A stretch of 64,000 bases of DNA, taken from positions 790,031-854,030 of the forward strand of contig JAESIW010000020.1 of assembly GCA_016802295.1 (NCBI GenBank), read 5' to 3'. The first letter of the stretch is position 1; every line of letters begins with the position of its first letter. The notes beneath the pieces are model-generated. The model was not told the origin of the DNA, ran no database searches, and saw only the letters and a list, made by a program, of their open reading frames with translations. Positions 1-10,733 of this stretch are shown here, in pieces. The DNA comes from Brachionus rotundiformis. Lineage: Eukaryota > Rotifera > Eurotatoria > Ploima > Brachionidae. The translations under genes and the position numbers were made by a program.

Positions 1-1166
1 ATTTTTGAAATTTTAAAGACAAAGCAATCAAATTAATTCAATGGAGCAGGGTTCCGAAGTTATTTTTGAAAGAACAAATAGTTTATTTCGAAAAAAAAAT
101 TTGATTTACTGTTTTGACTTAAAATTTAGGAAAAATGCAGAAGGGAAGAATCATTAGAACTTCAAATTCGAGATCCATAGTGACATGGATTGAGAATGGC
201 GTTACTCGTGCAAGAATTGTAAACAAAACTAAAATTATTCCATGCTACCATTGGTCATCGTGCTTTATTAGTAGTATGAAAATATTATATAATGGTTTGG
301 TACAATTACCTTTGCTATTTTTGATGATTTTTGGTTTTTTGTGGGAAAAACTGTTAAGTCGAACTGCCATATTTACATATGGAATAATTTTTTATTTCAA
401 TGGAATATTTTCAAACTATCTGGCTCTGGAAAATACAAGTAGGAAATGTGAAACATATAAAGAAATTTTCTCAGATTTATTACGATATTGGCTCCCAGAA
501 TGTAAAAGTTATTCTGTTTGGACCGTAATTTTTTTTTCTTTACATTATCCTTAAATAATTTTTTTTTAAATTTTTGGTCTGGTGTTATTTTTTTTTTTTG
601 GTTTTTTCATTTTTTTTCGTTTTATTAAAAAAAATTAAATGCAAAGATCTTTTTAATTTTATATTTTTAAAGTTAAAAAATTTTTTGAAGAAAATTAATT
701 TCTTTTGTTAAAATAAAATTCTATCAATTTTATTTTTATAGTTTTTATACTAAAAAAAAAAGGTTAGTCAGATAATACTCGCAATTAATTCACAAGAGAT
801 CACCAGACGCTTGGCAATTTTTATCTCATTTAGGCTAATTGTTGTTTCACTTATTATTATATTATATTATATTTGTTACACTTGCTCATTATTTAATTTA
901 AAGTTTTAAGTTCAATGAAATGAGAAAAATGCTAGACATTAACCAAGAAATATAGAGACACTTTTTTCCTCACCGTCTCTAATCAAACTCTTAATGTGAA
1001 TCTGCTTACAAATACTTTCCAAAAAATTTATATTTTATAAAAAAATAAAACAAAATTTTTTTGCATGTACATTTATTTGAATGACAAAATTTTGATCACA
1101 TTTTAAAATTTATATTAAAAAGTAATATATTTAAAATTTAGCCAAAGCTTGACTGCAAAGAATATT
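1..1166. other. AT-rich edge region with an unrecognised 139-codon ORF
   Basis: An open frame runs from 135 to 554 on the plus strand. Its predicted protein is rich in Phe, Ile and Tyr, and I recognise no domain or motif in it. An AG preceded by a T-rich tract lies just before its ATG. The rest is poly-A/T tracts with no feature I can support. The ORF may be chance or part of a decayed transposon. Confidence 0.25.
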
Positions 1167-1703
1167 TTAACAGTCACTTGACCTTTTTTTTTGCGCATAT
1201 CTTTGATCCGTGAACCATTTGGCAATTTTTTTCACCGGAGCATTGATTTTTGTAGCTAGAATAGAGATCTGATTTTTATTTGGTCTATCATTAATGTTTA
1301 AAAAAGAATCTCTCAAAATAGTCTTGTTTTTAGAGGAAAAAACTCCATTAACCTTAATTTCTGCATTTCGATTCTTTAGCTGGGTTCTTTTCCAAACAAA
1401 CCAATGATTTATTTTTTTTAGAGTTAATTTTGTTTTATTTGAAAGAATTATTTTTGATTCCAAAGAGGGATAAAGATTTTCCAAATTTTCGTTCAGCCAA
1501 CTCTCTAAAATTAATTTACATTTGATGTCAATATAATTTTTAGGAATTTTTATTTTACCGAAATTATAAACTTCAAAAGATTTAATTATATTTGAAAAAT
1601 AATTTCTTATCCATTCTATAAATAAATAAAAAACTTCTTTAATGATATTTGGATTTCGAATGACTTCTAAAATTTTTTAAAAAACTTTTCTTTTGCTTTC
1701 CAT
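1167..1703 (-). CDS. Divergent protein with two homeodomain-like regions (possible pseudogene)
   Basis: The frame contains two homeodomain-like stretches. The first has a TALE-like pattern (ILESWLNENLENLYPS, then LTLKKINHWFVWKRTQLK). The second ends in a recognition-helix-like KKIAKWFTDQRYAQKK. Both lack the nearly invariant Asn at homeodomain position 51: WFVWKR has Trp there and WFTDQR has Asp. The uninterrupted open part begins near 1676. An upstream ATG at 1703 lies in the same frame but is separated from it by a TAA at 1677-1679, next to an A/T run. The gene is therefore either broken, or starts or splices differently. The internal ATG at 1484 would cut into the first homeodomain. In animals this family usually encodes nuclear DNA-binding regulators; DNA binding here is doubtful. 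It lies just upstream of a decayed transposon. Confidence 0.5.
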
Positions 1704-2056
1704 TTCTAAAATCAAAAAATATATTAATTTTTTTTAAAAGAAAATTTTTTAACAAATCTAGAAGAAACATGGAAAAAAAAATTAAAAATATTGTGATAAA
1801 CTATGAATCTAGTTTTTCGATACGATAATCAATAATAAAGATTCAAAAATTGAACTCGAAATTTTCCTTTTTTTTTTCAATCAAAATTTTTATTTATTGC
1901 TTATTTTAATGTAAAAAATATTTTATATTTTTGACCTAGAATCCAGCAGAATTTTTTAATGTTCTTTGAATAAACTTTAGGTCAAACATTAACATTTTCT
2001 TTGGAAGAAGTTTAAATAGATAATAAAAATGATAAAAATTATGAATAAATACCGAG

Positions 2057-4359
2057 TTACCTACTAATTTAGTAGAACATGAAAGACAAATATTTGACAT
2101 GTTTGAGTATCTAGAATCAAACGGAAAATCAATTTTCGATAAATTTAAAGACATATCAACTCTTGATGAAAAACATTGCAAAGAAAACACTGGATGGTCA
2201 AAAGAAAAATTCATTACTTTCTCTAAATATATAACAAGTGTAAATGATAATTTACAACGATCCAAGGAACAATTAATAGCACTTTATCGCTATTGGTTAT
2301 CAACAGGATCCAATCAAAAAACATTGGCATCACTGTTTAGTAAAAATACGACACAAGTTCAAATTAGCAATTATTTATCAGTAATAAGAAACGCTATTCA
2401 CAAAGATTTTGTTCCTTATTTTTTGGGTTCAAAAAAAAAAGAGAGTTTTACTTGAAACATAATAATATTATGATAAAAAAACTTCATAATTTAGAACAAG
2501 ATGTTTTGGCAATAGTTTGCGATGGAACATATACTCGTTTAGAAAAAAGTTCTAACAATGGATTTCAATATCGTTGTTGGAGTTCACAAAAATCGGACTC
2601 TCTTTTAAAACCTTTCATTATTTGTTGTGCAGACGGATGGATCATTGATTGTTATGGTGCATTTCAAGAAAGCGATAATGATGCTGTAATTCTAAAATAT
2701 ATATTAAAAACAGATTTGGACTTAAATAACCTCCTTCTCCCAAATAAAACTATCCTTTTCCTTGACAGAGGTATTTACATTATTAAAAGAAAAATTTAAT
2801 ATTTTATTCAAATTAAAACTTCCATGATATTAAAAAATTTTTAACAGAAAATTATAAATTCGAATGTAAACTACCAACTTGTCAACAGATCGAGGAAAAA
2901 ACTGAGCGGATGAGTTCAAAACAAAACAATTGACAACTGAACAAGCAAGTGATACAAAACTTGTCACAAAAGTAATATTAAATAAAAAATTATTTTATTT
3001 AATTTTTTTTTTGAAAAAGTGTCGGTTTATTGTAGAGAAACAAATTGGTATCTTAAAAAATAAAAAGGCACTTGACAATATTAGAAATTTAGAAGCTGGT
3101 CATATAATGATTGACTATAGTTATTGTCGCGCAATGACAAATTTTGATTTTAAGCCTAGCTGTTCTGATGGAGTAAATGCCGGAAAATAGCCAAAAGTAT
3201 TTTAAAAAAAATAGAAAAAAAGCAAAACAATCTTGAAATCTTGCTTGGTAAACAATTGAATACCAAAGAGATTGTTCCTATCAATTTCTCAGAAATAGAT
3301 GATTTTCCTGTTTAAAACGAAAAACAATGCAAAATAAAATTTTTTTGGGTTCTTTTCAATTAAGGCAAGCTAAAAGCTATATAAGCGATTTAGCAGAAAA
3401 TCCGACTGACTTTATTGTTAAAAATGATTTTATTCGGAAAAAAAACAAAGAAGATGTATTCCAAATTCAAGGGGACGAAAATTATTTCAGTAAAATTACC
3501 TTCAAGACATAAGCGAGGCAGAAAGAAAATAATAAATTCTCAAAGTGAAAATCATATCGACACATTTAAAAATTCATATAAAGTTTTTGTTCAATATACA
3601 CCTAAGTTAGATTATTCTAAAGGGATTAAATGTAAATTATTAAATTTTTTTTATTGTTAAGATTTTTTAAATAATTGACTTTAAAGCATACATTTGCAGC
3701 TGTTTGTCTGGTCGGAAAGTTGCTGGTTGTTGTAGCCATGTTGCAGCATTGATATTCTATTTTGCTTATGCAAAACACAAAGAAATCTTTTCACCTGCAG
3801 AAGGTTTAAATAATATCCTAATAAAAATGGACAGTAATACTCCTCCAAACGACCCAATATATTTCAGAAATAAAAGAAGAAAGGTTCTTGTTTCAAGTAG
3901 CTCAGATTCATCATGTAGTAGTGATGAATCCGATGAAGATCGTTCTGAAATTTAAAAAAGTAAAGAAACTAGACAAATTGTATTAACAATCTTAAAATAA
4001 TAATAAGTGACGATTCAGAACTAATTTTTTTTAAAAAAGAAAATGATTTAATCAAGCTCTATTCTTGCTATAGCGAAAAATGCGCTCAATGTAGATTAAG
4101 TATAATTCCAGAAATAAGATTTATCAAAAAGCCAACTTATGTTTATATTCAGTCGATTAATAACAACATTTACGTCGATGATTTACCGAAAATAATAACC
4201 ATCGAAAATTGTAAATTCCGATTTCTATACTAAACTGTTTACAAACCAGAACACTTTTTAGGATTTTTTGAAATTAACAATAATCTTTACTCCGTGGATG
4301 ACATAACTAGAAATGTAACGTCATGTTGTTCAAAAAAGCAATTAAACCAAAAAAAATAG
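2057..4359 (+). pseudogene. Decayed DDE_Tnp_4 + SWIM DNA transposon with a USP-like tail
   Basis: The order of blocks matches DDE_Tnp_4-type transposases that carry a SWIM zinc finger. The N-terminal part (2099-2440) has the RSKEQLIALYRYWLSTG block. The catalytic part (2441-2799) contains VCDGTYTRLEKSSN, then GAFQESDNDAVILK and FLDRG. The third block (2935-3187) has TEQASDTKLVTK and RFIVEKQIGILK. It is interrupted by a 48-nt GT-AG segment (2972-3019) that could be an intron. The SWIM part (3327-3955) contains ICSCLSGRKVAGCCSH, completed across a 55-nt intron (3632-3686). Breaks include a frameshift in the A10 run at 2431-2440, another near 3490, and a stop at 4231. The tail (about 4018-4359) is discussed separately. 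I saw no terminal inverted repeats. It is non-functional as it stands. Confidence 0.75.
4018..4359 (+). pseudogene. USP-like C-terminal domain remnant attached to the transposon
   Basis: One frame is open from about 4018 to a TAG at 4357-4359, apart from a TAA at 4231-4233. It shows a CxxC pair (EKCAQC), a hydrophobic strand (PTYVYIQS), LPKIITI, then EHFLGFFEINNNLYSVDD. This spacing resembles the C-terminal half of ubiquitin-specific peptidases: zinc-binding CxxC, LP strand, the catalytic-His block HF or HY, and a DD turn. The N-terminal Cys box is not visible, so this copy could not be catalytic. It follows the SWIM block on the same strand but in a different frame. The assignment is inference from pattern only. 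Confidence 0.4.
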
Positions 4360-6009
4360 TGAGAATTATTTTTATAATCAATTTGCAACTACCATTTCTT
4401 TTTACTTTTTAGTGGAAAATTAGGCTTTATTAAAGAATAAAATTAATTTTTTTTAAATTATAAAAATAAATAAATAAAAAATAATTTTTTTAACTTTTGA
4501 TTATTTAATAAAAAATTGTAAATTTTATATTGATAATTTGAAAATAAAACATTTTTTATTTTGAATTAGAATTTCAATTCAGAACAAAATCTAAATTCTA
4601 TTTAATGTTTTTTTTTGAAAATTTATTAATTTAAGATACAAAAGGAAATTAATTTATATTCGCAATTTAAATTTAGGATCAAAATATTACTTATTGGTAA
4701 TTAATTAAAAAAAACAGTCAAAAATAATGTATCCAAAAGATGCGTCAAAAAATAGAACAAAGCAAATACTTTACAAATTATTGAAAGCAACTCAAATCTT
4801 TATGAAATGAAATGACAAACTTGATTTGAGTTCTTAATAATCATCACTGTCTGACATATTAGAACATTTTTAATTAATCATCTTAGGACTTGTATTTAAG
4901 GTTTAAATTTCTTGTAGATACTTTGAATATAAAAAAATAAATGGTTTCAAAATTCAATTAAAAAATATTACACAGGCTTCAATTAATTGAGGAGTATACT
5001 ATTCCTTTTCATCCTACAAATTAGTCAGAAGATTGCTTAATTTTTGTTTAAGTAGTATTTTTTTTCAAAAATAAAGAAGACAAAATCATTAAACAAATAA
5101 ACAAAAATATAGTTAAATTGGTAATAAAATAGCTGTTTTTGGATTAAATTCCGATTACAAAATTCAAGATTTTTTATTTTTAACAATTTTATTTTGTTAT
5201 TTTGTTCAACTTTTGTATGGGATTCAAAAGGCCCGGAGGTTTGAGCTTATATTAATGCTAATAACTTCGATAAACTAATATTTGTGGGAATCACCGTTGA
5301 ATTCTTAAAGGACGTGAACATTTGACCAATTATAGCATCAATCATTTTGAATTCTCAAAAAGCTTTTAAATAATTCGAGGATTCTTTAATTTTATATGTC
5401 ATAAATGCAATAATAAAATTTTATAAAATGAATGAGTTCGAAAGTGATAAAGAATTTTAAATTTGAATTTGGTCAATTTATTTACTTAATAGATTTATAA
5501 TCAGAGTAAGGTTAGAGCTTAATTAGAGCTAGAAGGCAATTTAAAAAAGAAACGTGGTAAGCAAACAAGTGACTTAGTTCATGTTATCCATTAAGAAGAC
5601 ATTTTTATGAACTTTACGGTACCACCGTCCAAAAAGCTCAGCCGCTTCTCCCCATTTTGCAACAAAAGCGCCTCGAACAACTACTTTATTTCGTTTCGTT
5701 GAATCGGGCAGCTCTATAGACATGGCCACTGTCATCTTGCATGTTGTCTGAAAGCTTACGAAACTTAAATATAATGCAGCCGAACGAGAATTTGTCTCTT
5801 GATCTAGAATTTTTGAGAGAGTTTTATATTTTCTTAAATAAATCCTAAATTCTTAAAACTTAGATATTAAATAAAATAATATTGAAATTCTTTTAATGTA
5901 AATTTTTTTTTTTGCTTAGTTTGATTCAACATTAAATTAAAAAAAAAAATTTATTATTAAGCTAGATTTGTCAAAATGAAAATTTTATTTTCCAAAGTTG
6001 ATATCGATG
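4360..6009. other. Non-coding AT-rich stretch with faint retroelement traces
   Basis: No host gene is visible. Around 5740-5800 a short plus-strand frame reads LTKLKYNAAEREFVS, which resembles the RNase H start of Ty3/gypsy polyproteins, where the usual sequence is like SRKLTKAEQNYSTTERE. This is too short to assign firmly. The stretch at 5590-5740 is less AT-rich than its surroundings and may belong to the same relic. Confidence 0.3.
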
Positions 6010-8037
6010 CTTTTGGAAAAGCTAATCGAACAACTTAAGTTCAAATTATGTATTCTCAAGTGGACCACTGTTAAGCAACGTAATTAGAGCAACGTATTCT
6101 GAACCACAATCCATACGCATCAAACGATGAGATCAAAGACACCTTACGTAAATTGTACGGTAAGGACAATCAATATCAAGATCCATTAATTGAGTTTGCT
6201 TCTTGCAAACAACTACCAAACGAAAACATATACAACTATCTGAGCGAAGTAGAGTTTTTAGCTGAAGCGGCCCATCCGGAACAACCATATACCGCCTTAG
6301 AACCAATAGTTGTTGACAGATTTATCAGAGAAATACACGACCAGAAGCTTTTAGAAGATGTAATCCTCTGGACGAAATTAAAGGGTATCCAAACATAACC
6401 AAAGACGCTCACATGGAACCAACCAATTCTAAGAGACAAAACGATTGGTGCACAATATGCACTAATCACAAGCATTTGAATAAAGATTGTCATAAACAGC
6501 AACGTGAGCGTATAACTGAACAAAAGACGAAAATCAAGGCTTGTTTCAACCACTACTTCAATTCGGACGAAGGTTCGAATAGTTCAAGTAAAGAGGCGAA
6601 CAGACGAAGACAGTTTATGTACAATAAACGCATCTCTAGTCAACCTGTGTTTCAGCCCAAATTACGCATTATCTATGAGAATCAAGCTCTAGATAGTTTA
6701 GAGGATACGAACCAACTGCCAACTCACGATTCAAAGTTAGTAGTCACTGATCATATAAAATGGTACAACATTACAGACACTATTTTAATTAGCCAGAATA
6801 AAAGAGAAAATTCGAATCAACATGGATCACTTCAAGGCGAGTGCTTGATAAATGAACAACAAGTCACGTATACAATTGATACAGGTGCTGAAATCACAGT
6901 TATAAGTGAAAATGTCTACATTTCATTTAAAAAACCTTTATCATTAGAACCAATTAAGAATGTAATAGCAAGCGCTGGTGGTGGTGGTTTAGATATAGTA
7001 GGTCAAGCATACTCTCAAATAAAGATTGCCGAGTATGCTATTTTTACGTTTTTAATTGTTGTCAAGAATTTAGTTGTTGATTGTCTGCTCGGCATGGATT
7101 TGATCCCTCGATTTCCGTTCTTTAAACAACCGATTGATCAAGTAAGGGACACAATTAAACAAATGAATCACAAGCTGTATCAAGTCCGAAAATATTTTTC
7201 CAAGAATGCCCACATCAACACACAATTCATCAAGTCCTTGACAGAACTCGACTCAAACCACTACATCAATCGAACTAAGGATATGATCCAAAGTATCGCT
7301 GCTTCATCGCTAAGTGAGCTCAAACCATCTTCATGCTTTGAACACGTTATCAAACTCACTGACCCTTCGCTACCTCCAATTAGACAAAAAATGAGAAGAA
7401 TACCACATAGCAAGCGCGATGAATTTAAACAAATGTTAGACGAAATGGTTGAAGCCAATTTGATACAACCAAGTGAATCACCGTGGGCTTCACCACTTAT
7501 GCTCGTCTCGAAACCAGATGGATCTATCCGTGTAACAATTGACTATCGTCTTCTGAATGGACGTACAACAAAAGACGCACATCCAATATAATAGTCAAGA
7601 CTTAAACGCTGTGCTTGCAAATTCAAGGTGGTATACAAAGATTGATTTGTATACAGGTTATTTTCAGATTTTGATGAGCGAATGTAGTCGACATTTAACA
7701 GATTTTACTTGCGAATGGGGTCTGTTTGAATTTTTAGTAATGCCAATGTGACTGGCAAATGCCCCTGCTACTTTCCAAAGGTCAATGGTCAAGGTGTGGA
7801 ATAAATTCATTGAAGCTGGCTTTGTAGTTGTTTATTTAGATGACATTTTGATACATTCAGCTGACCCGATCGAGCACTTGAAACATGTCGAATAGGTGAT
7901 CAATGAGCTTTAACTTAATCTGTTGTCAGTGAAGATTAAGAAATGCGAGATAGCTAAACAAGAAGTGACATTTCTGGGACATGTCATAACAAATGGAACA
8001 ATGACTGAACAACTTGAATTACTCATTAAAAATGTCT
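6010..8037 (+). mobile_element. Truncated, decayed Ty3/gypsy-type retrotransposon (gag to partial RT)
   Basis: Reading left to right: a gag-like segment (6090-6398); a CX2CX4HX4C zinc knuckle at residues 13-26 of the frame starting at 6413; an aspartic protease with the DTGAEITVIS active-site motif; and a downstream LLGMD strand. The reverse transcriptase starts with an SPWASPLMLVSKPDGS block. It is frameshifted near 7590 and continues through NAPATFQRSM to the YLDD catalytic box near 7834. It breaks off near 8037 with no RNase H or integrase. Stops interrupt the frame near 7749, 7894 and 7912. I found no LTR pair. The element is inactive and lies between two DNA-transposon relics. Confidence 0.85.
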
Positions 8038-8385
8038 AAAAGATTGTGTTGTGGTGTTTTTAGCTTTAAAAAAATTTTAGTTTTAGTTGTGGTGTTTTTT
8101 TTCCTAGAAATAATTACATTTCTACGAAAAAACAAACAGACAAGAGCGAACGAATGAAGACATATTCTGTATTATTCTTGAAGATTAGAACAAATTCGTA
8201 GGAAATTCCCAATTTTGTTTTTGTCCGAACAAATGACTAAATAAATTATTCAAAAAGTGAATAAAACATATCGAAATAAAAAAAAAACTAACTTGAAATT
8301 ATTTTGAAGAAAAGTGATTAAAACATAAACCTTTAATTTAGATATTTAATTTTTTTGTCAACCATGAAAAGAAAAATCGATTTTT

Positions 8386-9627
8386 ATGGCTAAATTCAAC
8401 TCCGATATCGAACTCGAGTTATATTTGAACCAATTTCCGAAGGCTACTTCCTCTCATGAAAATCTAAACAAATGCTCTATATGTGAAGGCAATATGGATG
8501 ATCATAATATGAGAGTTCTTTATCCACATTGTCGTTGTTCAAATGATTGTCAGACTCGTTATTTAATTAACAAATGTGTCAAAACTGGTCAAGTATTAAT
8601 CAAATCTCTTAATCCACATGTCCCAGTATGTCCCATAATTTCAGATGAAACAAATAAACATTTGAAAAACCAAGGAATTTCTAAGAAATATAAGGCTATA
8701 ATTGAACACCTTATTTATAGAAATATAGCAAAACCGTACTCTATTTACCAAAAAATTTTACTTGATCATGGTGATGACCCATCAATCCCTAAATTGTTGC
8801 AAATTCAAAATTATATTAAGTATCGCAGGTATAGAGATGGGGATATAAACAGTATAGATGGTTTACTAGAACAAGTGACACATAGATTAATTTCAAATTT
8901 AGACTAAATTTCTCTCGGTAAGGACGAATCTTTCTATTGTGGGGCTGAAATTAATGAGGGAAGTGAAGAAAAACATTTTCATTTAGGAATAACAAGCCTT
9001 GCGCTCCTTTCTAATGTCAATAATGGCCTTACTTTTCATTATGATTGTACATATAAAATCGTAAAATAAACAGTTGACGACTATACAACAAAACAAAATT
9101 AATCTTGGGGTACATTTAATGACTCCTCTCAATTTTGCCAAATCATTAAGAATAATATATGCTCCAACGATTGGAAACAAAGCAAATACAATTTAAGGGA
9201 ATTCGTTAAACACCACATCTGCATTCATGTTCTTGGCCTTGCATACCTTTGCATTATCCCAGAAAGGGATAAAATAATTTTCATCAGTCAAAAAAGCAAA
9301 AGAGGCAGATCAAAAAAACAAAAAGCAGATTTGTTTTACCAAAAAGACCCTGATTTGAGCAGTTCAGAAAATGAATCATATCTCGAGAAAGCAGTTGTCA
9401 AACAAGAGCCTCCTAGCGATTCAATCATTGAGAAAGAATATGTTGCTGAAGCGAAAGTAGAAGCTACTGCCGAAGCTACATTGGGTTTACCAAAAAAACG
9501 AGGAAGACCAAAGAAATCAACAACTCAGGGAAGAAAAACAAAAAAAAATTTATTGTTTTTATTTTTTTATATTTTTTCATTTAAAATAAATATTTTCGAC
9601 ACCAAAATTAGTTTTTTTTGTCTATAA
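8386..9627 (+). pseudogene. Internally deleted MULE (Mutator-like) transposase
   Basis: The first frame (8386-8907) encodes a Cys-rich N-terminal region (NKCSICEGN, then CRCSNDCQ). A DDPSIPKLLQIQNYIKYRR block follows, typical of rotifer-type MULE proteins. After a stop the frame continues with EKHFHLGITSLALLSN and LTFHYDCTYKIVK, the start of the MULE catalytic domain. The middle of that domain is missing. The sequence then resumes with the SWIM-like KHHICIHVLGLA, RGRSKKQK and an acidic tail ending in the AT-hook GLPKKRGRPKKS (frame from 9331). The deletion and the stops at 8905 and about 9067 make it non-autonomous. The 3' flank at 9640-9780 carries several loosely repeated TCAGT/AGTCA words, perhaps subterminal transposon sequence. 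Confidence 0.7.
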
Positions 9628-10020
9628 ATAAGATTTTATTTTGTCAGTGAAAAATAATTAATAAATCATTTCAATATATAAATTTGTCAGTAGTTTAGTT
9701 TTTTTGTCAGAATAATTATTTTTTTATAGTCAGCTAAAACAATTTAAATTAGTCATTAATTTTGGTTATTTTAGTCATCATAAAAAAATTTAATTGTTAA
9801 CCCTCAAAAAATATAACCCAATTAAATCTAAAATAAAATTATTAGTAAATAAATTAAAATTGAAGATAAATTTTTGAAATTAATTTTATTAAAAAAAAAT
9901 TAATGGAAATGGTTGAAAAACCAATAAAGATTTTTTATTTTATTTAGATGAAACATTATGAATTTACTCACTCTTCATCAATGAAAATTCAATGAAATTT
10001 TGTTTTTCTTTAAAATGCTA

Positions 10021-10726
10021 CAGTGCTTTTATAAAACGTCTAGAAACAGCTAAATTACGTAATTTTACATTAGTTTTAGTGAGCTTACGTAAGCTAATGC
10101 TATCTTACGTCAATATTAGTTGATAAGTTTTAGTAAAATCATTCCGAAATGCGGCCAAAAAAATAAGGTTTTTGGTAAGAAAAATTTAAAAATCTACTGT
10201 AGTAGTAGTAGTATAAATACTGAAGATGACATAAGAGCGCGTCAGGAACGCCATGTGACAGTTTTAAAGTCTTCATCCAGCTTGTTTTTGAACTCGTTCA
10301 CATTGGTTTGATATCCTGTTATTGAAGAATTCATGGCGTTGATTGCAACATCTAATAAAGTCTCTCCCTGAGTCCATATCGTTCTGGATTACGAGTCGGT
10401 TTCGTACCAATCGATATTTTCTACGCCAAATTCAAACATAAACATTTGAATTAGATCCCCACGAGTTATACGCTGTTGTGAGGTTCATAAGATCGTTCAT
10501 TCATACTGTTTTACAAAATTTTGAAATAATTTTGTTTTGAAAAATTAAAAAAATCTATTGCTTACATTTTTTTACTTAATTTTACGTAAAATTTCACAAT
10601 TTTTAGGAATATTTAGTAAAATTACTGTCCTTGCAAATTATTATTGACGTGAGATAATGTTAGCTTACTAAAAATAATGTAAAATTACGTAATTTAGCTG
10701 TTTTTGGACCTTTTATAAAAGCACTG
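10021..10726. mobile_element. MITE with about 90-bp terminal inverted repeats
   Basis: The left end (CAGTGCTTTTATAAAA, from 10021) and the right end (reverse complement, to 10726) form inverted repeats. They extend inwards about 90 bp through matching AACAGCTAAATTACGTAA and TTTTACATTA words, with one small indel. The 706-bp interior has no transposase frame. I see no clear target-site duplication. CAGTG ends occur in several superfamilies (hAT, Kolobok), so I do not assign one. The right end lies 7 bp from the stop codon of the receptor gene on the minus strand. Confidence 0.75.
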
Positions 10727-10733
10727 TGCCAGA

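Noticed and set aside
8038..8330. Possible 3' LTR of the gypsy relic
   Set aside because: I found no matching copy upstream of the gag segment and no TG...CA ends, so it is not called.
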